A DNA stretch of 64,000 nucleotides from an uncultured Clostridia bacterium (lineage in GTDB: Bacteria; Bacillota; Clostridia; Oscillospirales; Acutalibacteraceae): NCBI GenBank assembly GCA_947625785.1, contig CANQPS010000004.1:1-64000 (forward strand). Direction: 5' to 3'. Positions 15,391-23,311 of this stretch are shown piece after piece (within the stretch, counting starts at the first letter, position 1; each line of letters opens with the position of its first letter). The position numbers and the translations under genes are program-made. The notes beneath the pieces were generated by a model. That model had not been told where the DNA came from. It worked only from the letters and a program-made list of their open reading frames with translations, and searched no databases.

Positions 15391-16337
15391 TTTTAGATGA
15401 AAATACGGTATTCGGTGAATGGGCTAATGCGTGGGCTAAAAGAAAAGTTTTAGGTATGAATTACAAGTATGTTCAAAGTATTCATAGTTTTATAAATCAT
15501 TTTGAAGTCATAAATAACCAACCAATTAAGAAAATAAGAGCCATTGATATCGAAGATATAATTCTTAATTTATCTGTTTACAATCCAACAACCAAAAAAC
15601 CATCATCACGAAAGCTCTTAAAAAACATTAGACAAACTGCTGTTGCGATTTTTAGCTTTGCAATAAATAATTGCGATAACTTATACCGCAATTCTGCTAA
15701 GCTTGTACATATACCTCAGAGTTCTGTAAAGACGGAACGACAAGCTCTCTCTATGGCTGAACAAATGATTATTATAGAAACTCCTCACAGGGCAAGATTA
15801 GCATCGTTGATTATGATGCTTTGCGGATTAAGAGTAGGTGAATTAATTGCTTTGAAATGGGATAACATTGATTTCGATAAGCATATCATTCGTGTCTGTC
15901 AGTCAGCTTACAATATAAATGGTAATCAGCTGAGCATTAAACAAGGAACGAAAAACGGAAAGTCCCGTAATATAACTATACCAAATATACTGTATAACTT
16001 ACCTTTGTCTGAATTTTTAGCAAAAAGTGGTATTACAGATTATGTTACTACTAAGTCAGATGGAGTTAATATGCACACTCGTTCTTCGTGGGAGCGTATA
16101 TGGAAATCATATACGCAAGAGCTAAACATAAATTTTACAGCACATCAATTAAGACATACATATGCAACTATGCTTTATTTGTCTGGTGATGATGTAAAAT
16201 CCGCAAGTGAACTTTTGGGACATTCTAATATAGAAATCACAATGAATGTATATACTCACCTAATGAACGAAACAAAAGTTATCTCAATTAGTAAATTTGA
16301 CAAATTTTTGAGCAATAATTTTGTTACAATTTCATAA
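15384..16337 (+). CDS. int: Tyrosine integrase of the element
   Basis: 317 aa phage/ICE-type tyrosine recombinase that would integrate and excise the element at the tRNA-Leu site. N-terminal SAM-like core-binding domain (EWANAWAKRKVLGMNYKYVQ). The catalytic domain shows LCGLRVGELIALKW (Arg about 149), HQLRHTYATML (HxxR about 254-257) and LLGHSNIEITMNVYTH with the nucleophile Tyr about 290. The ATG at 15384 is chosen because GGAGG precedes it by 9 nt and MEILDENTVFGEWANAW is the family start. Earlier in-frame codons come from the tandem repeats. It is the only rightward gene of the element and lies 13 bp from the tRNA-derived att sequence. It looks intact. Confidence 0.92.
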   Translation: MEILDENTVFGEWANAWAKRKVLGMNYKYVQSIHSFINHFEVINNQPIKKIRAIDIEDIILNLSVYNPTTKKPSSRKLLKNIRQTAVAIFSFAINNCDNLYRNSAKLVHIPQSSVKTERQALSMAEQMIIIETPHRARLASLIMMLCGLRVGELIALKWDNIDFDKHIIRVCQSAYNINGNQLSIKQGTKNGKSRNITIPNILYNLPLSEFLAKSGITDYVTTKSDGVNMHTRSSWERIWKSYTQELNINFTAHQLRHTYATMLYLSGDDVKSASELLGHSNIEITMNVYTHLMNETKVISISKFDKFLSNNFVTIS

Positions 16338-16350
16338 TAAAATATGAAAT

Positions 16351-16375
16351 ACGGATTCAAGTCCCGTCACTCGCA
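16351..16375 (+). other. att site: 3' end of a tRNA-Leu gene
   Basis: ACGGATTCAAGTCCCGTCAC followed by TCGCA is the T-arm plus 3' acceptor strand of a bacterial tRNA-Leu (E. coli tRNA-Leu ends TTCAAGTCCCCCCCCTCGCA). The 5' part of a tRNA is absent. It lies directly behind the integrase stop. Such partial copies mark one end of elements that insert into the 3' end of a tRNA gene, so the complete tRNA-Leu should lie at the other end, left of this window. Confidence 0.75.
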
Positions 16376-16383
16376 TTATTGTG

Positions 16384-16426
16384 AAAATCCCATTATTAAG
16401 CTGGAATTGCTTGATAATGGGATTTT
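16384..16426. terminator. Bidirectional terminator between integrase/att and sigG
   Basis: AAATCCCATTATTAAGC pairs with GCTTGATAATGGGATTT (one G-U) and is followed by TTATT. It can serve sigG from the right and the att side from the left. A near-copy lies at 26281. Confidence 0.8.
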
Positions 16427-16460
16427 TATTAAAAAGTTTAAGAGTCTTTGGAAATCATAC

Positions 16461-17246
16461 TTAATTTATTTCATTTTTTATTCTGTCAAGGGCATATTTT
16501 TCCAATCTTGAAACCTGTGCCTGACTTATACCTATTTCATTGGATACTTCCATTTGTGTTTTACCCTGAAAAAATCTTAAAGCAAGAATTTTCTTTTCTC
16601 TGTCGGTTAAACTGCTTATAGCCTCTTTCAACGCAATTTCATCTAACCAATTTTTATCATCATTATTATCGCCTATCTGGTCCATAACATAAATTGTATC
16701 ACTTCCGTCAGAAAAAACAGGCTCATACAAAGATACAGGCTCAACTATTGCCTCTAATGCCATCACTACATTTTCCTTTGGTAAATCAAGAACTTTTGCT
16801 ATTTCCTCAACTGTTGGTTCTCTATCTAATTCAACAGTCATTTGTTCTTTAACCTGCATAGCTCTATATGCCGTATCTCTCAATGACCTGCTTACCCTTA
16901 CAGCATTATTATCCCTTAGATACCTTCTGATTTCACCTATTATCATAGGTACTCCGTAAGTACTGAATTTTAATTCGAGATCCGGATTAAAATTATCAAT
17001 AGCCTTAATCAATCCTATGCACCCCACCTGAAACAAATCATCTATATTTTCCCCTCGATTGGTAAACTTTTGTATAACACTTAATACTAACCTTAGATTT
17101 CCGTTAATCATTTCTTCTCTCGCTTTTTTCTTTTCTTTTGGAGTACCATTTTTTATAATATTAAGAAGATTTTGTTTTTCTTTCTCCGAAAGAACCTTTA
17201 ATTTAGCCGTATTTACTCCACATATTTCTACCTTATTATACTGCAT
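16461..17246 (-). CDS. sigG: RNA polymerase sporulation sigma factor SigG
   Basis: 261 aa late forespore sigma factor. The N-terminal MQYNKVEICGVNTAKLKVLS is the hallmark of sigma-G. Region 2 (NLRLVLSVIQKFTNRGENID, then DLFQVGCIGLIKAIDNF), region 3 and region 4 (TDREKKILALRFFQGKTQME, then ISQAQVSRLEKYALDRIK) are complete. The ATG at 17246 has GGAGGGG 4 nt upstream; an upstream in-frame start lacks a site. In Bacillus sigG follows spoIIGA-sigE, but those genes are not here. A cotJC-like remnant lies just upstream. Activity is expected after engulfment, in step with the SpoIIIA channel encoded at 26-31 kb. Confidence 0.95.
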   Translation of the reverse strand: MQYNKVEICGVNTAKLKVLSEKEKQNLLNIIKNGTPKEKKKAREEMINGNLRLVLSVIQKFTNRGENIDDLFQVGCIGLIKAIDNFNPDLELKFSTYGVPMIIGEIRRYLRDNNAVRVSRSLRDTAYRAMQVKEQMTVELDREPTVEEIAKVLDLPKENVVMALEAIVEPVSLYEPVFSDGSDTIYVMDQIGDNNDDKNWLDEIALKEAISSLTDREKKILALRFFQGKTQMEVSNEIGISQAQVSRLEKYALDRIKNEIN

Positions 17247-17326
17247 AATGCCCCTCCATATTATTTTTCTTAATATGGTTATTATTATCACTAATTTAAT
17301 TATTAATTCATTATGCTTATTTTATA

Positions 17327-17445
17327 TTATAACCTCTTACAATTAGCTCCTCCATATTGGCTCATAATAATCTTTGCAAGTTTAGGGTTTGGATTTTTAA
17401 TATTAACCGGATATTGTAATTTATTCCTATATCTTACTTGTACAA
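17327..17445 (-). pseudogene. N-terminal remnant of a CotJC-like manganese catalase
   Basis: The stretch RNKLQYPVNIKNPNPKLAKI followed by IMSQYGGANCKRL and a stop matches the N-terminus of CotJC / Mn-catalase spore proteins (KLQYPV.I..PN.KLA..I..QYGGPDGEL). The frame breaks right after the YGG motif, and no usable start codon precedes it. It is therefore only a gene scrap in the 400-bp gap between sigG and mnmA. The rest of that gap is AT-rich with only the mnmA promoter visible. Confidence 0.6.
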
Positions 17446-17599
17446 AAAGTAATATCAGAAAAATATTCTATATTTAATAAAATTTAAATAGCGTAGTTGT
17501 TACTATTAATTATTTATACTTCTTCATTTTCTTTGATATAAAATTTTTTATCCACCGTTATACTTCTATTTTTTCCTAAAATTAAATAATATTGTTTCA

Positions 17600-17628
17600 T
17601 TGACTTTTTAAGAAATATAATATATACT
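17600..17628 (+). promoter_or_regulatory. mnmA promoter
   Basis: TTGACT, 17-bp spacer, TATACT; start expected about 30 nt before the mnmA ATG. Confidence 0.7.
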
Positions 17629-17664
17629 GACATATGAAACATTATCTAAAAAGGTTTGGTAGTA

Positions 17665-18753
17665 ATGAGTAATAAAAAAGTAATGGTTGCTATGAGTGGA
17701 GGAGTTGACAGTTCTGTTGCTGCCGCTATATTAAAAGAAAAATATGATATTATTGGGGTGACATTAAAGTTATTCGATAATCAAGACATTCAACTTGATA
17801 AATCCAAAACTTGTTGTTCACTTGATGATGTTGAGGACGCACGAAGCGTTGCTTTTAAACTTGGTTTTAATCATTATGTATTTAACTTTGGAGATAAATT
17901 CAAAGAGTTTGTTATAGATAAATTTAATAATTCATATATAAATGGTCATACACCTAATCCTTGTATAGATTGCAATAGATTTATAAAATTTGATGCTTTG
18001 CTTCGCAGAGCTGATGAACTTGAACAAGATTATATAGCAACAGGGCATTATGTGCAAAGCTGCTTTGACGAAAATACTAAAAGATATATTTTAAAAAAGG
18101 CTGTTGACACTTCAAAAGACCAAAGTTATGTGTTATACGGTCTTACACAAAATCAACTTAAAAGAACCATCTTTCCCCTTGGAACATTGAGAAAAGAAAA
18201 TACAAGAGAAATTGCCGAAAAGCTCGGTTTTGTAAATGCAAATAAACCTGATAGTCAGGATATTTGTTTTGTTCCTGACGGAGATTATGCTAAATTTATT
18301 GAAGAATACACACATTCTAAATTTGCAAAAGGCAATTTTATTGATAAAAATGGCAATATTTTAGGCGAACATCAAGGTATTATAAGATATACAAGAGGAC
18401 AACGCAAAGGTTTAGGTATTTCTTTAGGTGTACCTGCCTATGTTTTAAGTAAAGATATTAAAAATAATACTGTAACACTTGGTTCTAATGAGGATTTATT
18501 TACCACTACATTTTTTGTAAATGATATAAATTGGATTTCAATAGAAACATTAACTGAACCTATGGAGGTACAAGTTAAATCAAGATACAGGCATAAAGAA
18601 CAACCTGCCATTATATATCCTATGGCAGACGGCAGCGTTAAAGTTGTTTATAAAGAGCCACAAAGAGCAATTACAACAGGTCAGGCGGGAGTATTTTATG
18701 ATGGTGACATTGTTGTTGGCGGCGGAACAATATACAAATTAAAGGAGCAATAA
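17665..18753 (+). CDS. mnmA: tRNA 2-thiouridylase MnmA
   Basis: 362 aa. Thiolates U34 of tRNA-Lys, -Glu and -Gln using ATP and sulfur from a cysteine desulfurase relay. PP-loop motif MSGGVDSSVAA at the N-terminus. The two catalytic cysteines lie in NPCIDCNRFIKF (about residue 103) and DSQDICFVPDGDY (about 200), and C-terminal beta-barrel domains end in TTGQAGVFYDGDIVVGGGTI. Start ATG 17665 (MSNKKVMVAMSGG), AAGG about 10 nt upstream. nadA follows after 3 nt, so they form an operon. Confidence 0.95.
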   Translation: MSNKKVMVAMSGGVDSSVAAAILKEKYDIIGVTLKLFDNQDIQLDKSKTCCSLDDVEDARSVAFKLGFNHYVFNFGDKFKEFVIDKFNNSYINGHTPNPCIDCNRFIKFDALLRRADELEQDYIATGHYVQSCFDENTKRYILKKAVDTSKDQSYVLYGLTQNQLKRTIFPLGTLRKENTREIAEKLGFVNANKPDSQDICFVPDGDYAKFIEEYTHSKFAKGNFIDKNGNILGEHQGIIRYTRGQRKGLGISLGVPAYVLSKDIKNNTVTLGSNEDLFTTTFFVNDINWISIETLTEPMEVQVKSRYRHKEQPAIIYPMADGSVKVVYKEPQRAITTGQAGVFYDGDIVVGGGTIYKLKEQ

Positions 18754-18756
18754 GCT

Positions 18757-19683
18757 ATGACTATCAAAGATGTAACAGAAGAAATTTTAAAATTAAAAAA
18801 AGAAAAAGATGTGTATATTCTTGCACACAGTTATCAAGGTAGAGAGATTGCTGAAATCGCCGATTTTGTTGGTGATTCATATATGCTCAGCGTTAACGCA
18901 CAAAAGACCCCTGCCAAAAATATAATTATGTGTGGTGTGCATTTTATGGCTGAAACTGCTAAAATACTTTCGCCTGATAAAAGAGTTTTTTTAGCAAATT
19001 CTCTTGCCGGATGTCCTATGGCAGAACAATTCACACCCGCAGATATAATTAAAATGAAAGAGGCAGAACCTGACAGAGCTGTGGTTGCTTATATAAATAC
19101 AACGGCTGCATTAAAGGCAGTTTGCGATGTTTGTGTAACATCATCAACTGCTGACAAAATTGTTTCAAAAATGAATAATGATAAAATTTTATTTATACCA
19201 GACTGTAATCTCGGTGCTTATGTACAAAGTATGTTACCTAATAAAGATATTAAACTTGTAAAAGGCGGCTGTCCTATACATGCCTTTGTAAACGCTGCTG
19301 ATGTCGAAACCGCTAAATCGTTACACCCAAATGCTCTTGTACTCGTTCACCCTGAATGTGTGCCTGATGTTGTTAAGAAAGCCGACTATGTGGGTTCTAC
19401 ATCCGGAATTATGAATTTTGCTAAAAACAGTGATGCAAAAGAATTTTTAATTGGTACAGAAATCAGTATAGTTGAACATTTACAATATGAATGTCCTGAT
19501 AAAAAATTCTACATACTATCAAAAAAATTGATTTGTTCTAATATGAAAGCAACTACTCTCGTTGATGTTCTTAATACAATTAAGGGTATTGATGACGGAA
19601 GTGCTTTTGAAATAAAAATGACTGATGAAGAAATTGCTAAATCTCGCCGTTGTATAGATGCTATGATTGCATTGGGTGGCTGA
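18757..19683 (+). CDS. nadA: Quinolinate synthase
   Basis: 308 aa [4Fe-4S] enzyme condensing iminoaspartate with dihydroxyacetone phosphate to quinolinate in NAD synthesis. Family motifs: ILAHSYQGREIAEIADFVGD, CGVHFMAETAKILSP (first cluster Cys), AYINTTAALKAVCDVCVTSS, VLVHPECVPDV (second Cys), YVGSTSGIM. The C-terminal part carries CPDKKFYILS and MKATTLVDVLNTI. It is translated together with mnmA (3-nt gap). nadB and nadC are not adjacent here. An intrinsic terminator follows. Confidence 0.93.
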   Translation: MTIKDVTEEILKLKKEKDVYILAHSYQGREIAEIADFVGDSYMLSVNAQKTPAKNIIMCGVHFMAETAKILSPDKRVFLANSLAGCPMAEQFTPADIIKMKEAEPDRAVVAYINTTAALKAVCDVCVTSSTADKIVSKMNNDKILFIPDCNLGAYVQSMLPNKDIKLVKGGCPIHAFVNAADVETAKSLHPNALVLVHPECVPDVVKKADYVGSTSGIMNFAKNSDAKEFLIGTEISIVEHLQYECPDKKFYILSKKLICSNMKATTLVDVLNTIKGIDDGSAFEIKMTDEEIAKSRRCIDAMIALGG

Positions 19684-19702
19684 TTTATCCAAAAATTAAT
19701 AA

Positions 19703-19745
19703 AAAAGTCCTCACACAAACTCTGTGTGAGGATTTATTTTTTTCT
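19703..19745 (+). terminator. Terminator after nadA
   Basis: TCCTCACACA / TGTGTGAGGA stem with 5-nt loop, then TTTATTTTTTTC. Confidence 0.9.
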
Positions 19746-19794
19746 TAGCAGCTTTTCGTAAACCATAAACTTAAATTTTTATAAATAAATATTG

Positions 19795-20625
19795 TTATTG
19801 TATGGGTTTTATAACAACTGCATTACTGCCCATTTGAATATAACGCTGTTCAACTATATCTTTTCTATACGCTGTTATTCCATCAATAGGGTCATTAAAA
19901 TAATAATATATATCATCATATCCTATGAGTAAAACACAATGTTCATTTCCTAAATATGTGAAGGTTTCTCCGCTATCTTTAAGTATCCAACTACTTGATA
20001 CGAAAGGCTCTTTTAAAGATGTTGTTATCCACACAATAACAGGTATATTGTTATCTATATAATGTGTAAACTTTGAAAAATCTGTATTTTTAAGATTTTC
20101 GACAATAAATTTATCACCTACAAATTTTTTACAGGCTTTTACAATACAAGGTGCATAACAACCCAATCCATATATATTTTTAGGATTACCAATAAAATAA
20201 TTGTCAGGATTCTGACCATAATAAATACCATCAATTTCTTCAAGATAATCTTTATCTAAATAATAATCAATAAACTCATCAACCGTAATCTCTATACCTA
20301 AATAATTAAGAGCCATTACAGTACTTACACTTTCACAGCCCGTTGGAAAATCATCTTGATTTAAATATGGAACACTAAGAATTTTACCTGTATTAAAATT
20401 ACTTTTTAAAACTTTTCCATACTTATCAGTAATAATTACACTTATCGGATTATTATTTATAATATTTATATTTGAGTTGTCATTCGAGATTATACTGCTG
20501 TCATCTTCAAATATAACTAAATTGTCCTCGTAAATAGATTGTTCACCTACATTATTACTATGCCCACAACCACTTATAATAAATAACAATGCTGTCAACA
20601 TTCCCATAAACACCATTTTATTCAT
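19795..20625 (-). CDS. C39-like peptidase lipoprotein
   Basis: 276 aa. The signal peptide ends in a lipobox (LLFIISGC, Cys20), so the mature protein is a membrane-anchored extracellular lipoprotein. After a low-complexity N-rich spacer comes a papain-fold C39_2 domain. It has KILSVPYLNQDDFPTGCESV with the catalytic Cys about residue 97, GNEHCVLLIGYDD with the catalytic His about 228, and YFNDP with the Asp. Such proteins are common in Clostridia; substrates are mostly unknown. It stands alone, convergent with nadA. Confidence 0.85.
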   Translation of the reverse strand: MNKMVFMGMLTALLFIISGCGHSNNVGEQSIYEDNLVIFEDDSSIISNDNSNINIINNNPISVIITDKYGKVLKSNFNTGKILSVPYLNQDDFPTGCESVSTVMALNYLGIEITVDEFIDYYLDKDYLEEIDGIYYGQNPDNYFIGNPKNIYGLGCYAPCIVKACKKFVGDKFIVENLKNTDFSKFTHYIDNNIPVIVWITTSLKEPFVSSSWILKDSGETFTYLGNEHCVLLIGYDDIYYYFNDPIDGITAYRKDIVEQRYIQMGSNAVVIKPIQ

Positions 20626-20723
20626 ATTATATTACACAATCCCATCTCTTATTTTTTATGTATATATAATAGGATATGCTTGTATCTGAATTGTATCTTA
20701 TTTGTATATAAATTGCATAATAA

Positions 20724-20755
20724 AACGGCTTTGAAAAAAATTTTTTAAAGCCGCT
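20724..20755. terminator. Bidirectional terminator
   Basis: AACGGCTTT and AAAGCCGC pair around an A7-T6 core; runs of A and T on both sides. Ends the unknown gene at 20847-21386. Confidence 0.65.
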
Positions 20756-20846
20756 TTAGACATTAGATTTATGAGCATTGTAAAATCAACCAAATATTTT
20801 CAAAATTTAAATTCAATAAATCTTCTTTTTTATCAAGGTTTGCCAA

Positions 20847-21386
20847 TTAAGAATTAATCCTTTTCTTAAAATCAAGAAAAATTTGTTCTCTTTTTCTTTT
20901 TGAAAGCATTTTATCAATATATATATTAAGTTCTATGAATGATGATTTTAGTACAAAAAAAGGAGATTTCTCTGTAATATGACTTTCTATACAATCAAAC
21001 TCGTCCAAATAAAATGTTGAATAGTCAGTAAAAATAATTGCCTTATTGTCAATAGTTTTTATATCAGAATATTTTTTCTCAAAAGGTTCCCAGTATTTAA
21101 ATTTGAATCCTTCTTCGGGATCTCCAATTTCATATTCAAGTGCTTCACTTAATCTTTTTTTAAGTGTATCATACCATTTATTCCAGATATCTTTGGGCAT
21201 TATACCGGATATTTGTATTCCGCTCGGCTCAACAGATGCTGCCAAATCAATATTATCTCCAAATCTCCAACAAGGATAATTCTCCTTATCATTCCAATAA
21301 GGCATAGTTCTGTATATTTTGTTTATCTTATTCCATACTTCTTTTGGTGCGGAATAATGAATATTAAGACATACACATTGTTCCAT
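20847..21386 (-). CDS. Hypothetical protein, 179 aa
   Basis: Not recognised. A soluble, aromatic-rich protein with MEQCVCLNIHYSAPKEVWNK, then YPCWRFGDNIDLAASVEPSG, ISGIMPKDIWNKWYDTLKKR and EIGDPEEGFKFKYWEPF. It shows no signal peptide or membrane segment. The pattern resembles small immunity-like or conserved single-gene families of Clostridia, but I cannot name one. Good ribosome binding site (AAGGAGG) about 8 nt before the ATG. It is monocistronic, with its own terminator. Confidence 0.6.
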   Translation of the reverse strand: MEQCVCLNIHYSAPKEVWNKINKIYRTMPYWNDKENYPCWRFGDNIDLAASVEPSGIQISGIMPKDIWNKWYDTLKKRLSEALEYEIGDPEEGFKFKYWEPFEKKYSDIKTIDNKAIIFTDYSTFYLDEFDCIESHITEKSPFFVLKSSFIELNIYIDKMLSKRKREQIFLDFKKRINS

Positions 21387-21474
21387 TTTAAATCCTCCTT
21401 ATTTTAAGAATCTGCTGTACTTTTATTATAATACTTATCACAGGATAAAACAATATGAACAAAATATATAAAAC

Positions 21475-21504
21475 AACCGTATAGATAATTTAATCTATAC
21501 GGTT
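21475..21504. terminator. Terminator after the 91-aa gene
   Basis: AACCGTATAGAT / ATCTATACGGTT, 6-nt loop, T/A-rich on both sides. Confidence 0.8.
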
Positions 21505-21517
21505 AAAATTTTAATAT

Positions 21518-21793
21518 TTATGATAAATCCTGTAAATCCGCAAATGTCATATCATTTTCAATATTATCTCTTGCAAGGTCGTTATCTATAACAGGATATA
21601 CATTTGAAATTGGTCTTTCTGTATTGTCTGAATGTGGCTTAGAGTGATAAACTTTAATTGACGATGTGTGAGTACCCGCAATAATTGGATTGGCTTTAAT
21701 ATTTCCGTGTTTAGCTTTACCTTGAATTTCGGAAACATTTTCAGCAGATTTTGTGTGAGTAAAATCAGGTCTTTTCATACCCTGCTTTGACAT
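21518..21793 (-). CDS. Hypothetical small protein, 91 aa
   Basis: No family recognised. Hydrophilic and probably flexible, with MSKQGMKRPDFTHTKSAENV, a central SSIKVYHSKPHSDNTERPI and an acidic end (DNIENDMTFADLQDLS). The ATG at 21793 has GAGG 8 nt upstream. The composition recalls small spore-associated proteins of Clostridia, but that is only an impression. It is separated from its neighbours by terminators. Confidence 0.55.
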   Translation of the reverse strand: MSKQGMKRPDFTHTKSAENVSEIQGKAKHGNIKANPIIAGTHTSSIKVYHSKPHSDNTERPISNVYPVIDNDLARDNIENDMTFADLQDLS

Positions 21794-21885
21794 TTATATC
21801 ACCTCAAAAGATAGTATCTCCAATATCATAACGAAAATAAACAAATAAATAAATTACCTCCAAGTTCCTTATGATACTAATATTT

Positions 21886-23181
21886 TTAGTTCAAATCACT
21901 GTTTGCAGGATTTTCTATTACTTTACCGTCTTTCGTAAATCTTGAACCGTGACACGCACAATCCCAAGAATGTTCAGCACCATTCCATTTCAATGCACAC
22001 CCCAAATGAGAACACCTTTTATTTGAAATAGTTAATAAATTTTTTGCAGATTCAAAACCGTTAATAAAAATCTGTGGTTTGATAATATTTCTCGAAGGTG
22101 AAAATAACCTTGAATAATCATTTTCAGAACCTGTTACCATATCGCTTAAAATCATAGCCGATAACATAGAACCTGTCATACCCCATTTATTAAAACCACT
22201 TGCCGTATATAGATTTTTTGTTTTTTTAGAGTAATTTCCAACATATGCCATACCATCAAGGCTTATACAATCCTGTGCTGCCCAAAAATATTTTTCTTTT
22301 GTATTTGGATATTTATTATTTGCAAAATTTCTCAGACCAGCCCAATTACTATTTTTTTTACCGGTACGATGGGCATTTCCGCCAATAATCAGATAATCTT
22401 TATAATTGCGAAAAGATAAACCATTTTTATTCTCATCTACATACATACCGTTGACATCTTGTGCATTTTCCAACGCAATAACATAAGACCTGTTTTGATA
22501 TAACTTTAAAAAATAGCTTCCGTGACGATTAATAAACGGAAAATGTGTTGTTAATATTATTTTATTTGCAGTAATTTTACAATTATCAGTTATAGCAGTA
22601 TTATTAATTATATCTTTTACAAATGTATTTTCATATATATTCAAATTTTTTGAAATCTCAGACAAAAATTTTAAAGGGTGAAACTGTGCTTGTTCAGTAA
22701 AACACACTGCTCCAACATTCTCAAAAGGCAAAGATATTTCGTCTAAAAATTTAGCATTATAACCTATTTTACTGAGCGATACTATTTCTTTTTCAAGTTT
22801 ATTTTTATTATCGATAGAGTATACAAAATTATCTTTTATTTCATAATCACAATCAATATTTTTGCAGATTTCTCCATACTTATCAAATGCTGATTTATGT
22901 GCATAAAGATAAATCTGTGCATTTTCCAAACCATAACTTTTTAAGATTTTATTATATATCAATGAATGTTGAAATGTAATCTTTGCGGTTGTATTGCCTG
23001 TTGTTCCTGTACAGATTTTATTTTTTTCCACCAAAATATATGGTATTCCTCTCTGATTTAAAAAATATGCTATAAGTATTCCTGTTATGCCACCACCGAC
23101 TATAAGAACTTCTGTTTTAGTATCATTTGTTAATTTTGGAAATTGTGGTAGTCTTGCAGTTTCCTGCCATATTGATTTCAT
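21886..23181 (-). CDS. FAD-dependent oxidoreductase with C-terminal Rieske domain
   Basis: 431 aa. A DAO-type FAD domain with an N-terminal dinucleotide-binding motif (VLIVGGGITGILIAYFL, about 25-41), KNKICTGTTGNTTAKIT, and a C-terminal GFNKWGMTGSMLSAMIL. A Rieske [2Fe-2S] domain follows: CSHLGCALKW (about 388-397) and CACHGSRFTKDGKVIENP (about 408-425), giving the Cys-x-His and Cys-x2-His ligands. Such fusions pass electrons between the flavin and the cluster. The physiological substrate is unknown. Cytoplasmic, monocistronic, with a terminator between it and the kinase gene. Confidence 0.9.
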   Translation of the reverse strand: MKSIWQETARLPQFPKLTNDTKTEVLIVGGGITGILIAYFLNQRGIPYILVEKNKICTGTTGNTTAKITFQHSLIYNKILKSYGLENAQIYLYAHKSAFDKYGEICKNIDCDYEIKDNFVYSIDNKNKLEKEIVSLSKIGYNAKFLDEISLPFENVGAVCFTEQAQFHPLKFLSEISKNLNIYENTFVKDIINNTAITDNCKITANKIILTTHFPFINRHGSYFLKLYQNRSYVIALENAQDVNGMYVDENKNGLSFRNYKDYLIIGGNAHRTGKKNSNWAGLRNFANNKYPNTKEKYFWAAQDCISLDGMAYVGNYSKKTKNLYTASGFNKWGMTGSMLSAMILSDMVTGSENDYSRLFSPSRNIIKPQIFINGFESAKNLLTISNKRCSHLGCALKWNGAEHSWDCACHGSRFTKDGKVIENPANSDLN

Positions 23182-23264
23182 TTATTTATACACCTGCCTT
23201 CAAAACCATATCATTAGTTTTTTATTAAAGGCAGTATTTTATACAAACATATTTTAAAAAACAG

Positions 23265-23300
23265 AATAACCCTATATAATTTTAATTATATAAGGTTATT
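23265..23300 (-). terminator. Terminator after the histidine kinase
   Basis: AATAACCTTATATAAT / ATTATATAGGGTTATT hairpin followed leftwards by CTGTTTTTTAA. Confidence 0.75.
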
Positions 23301-23311
23301 TCTATATCAAT

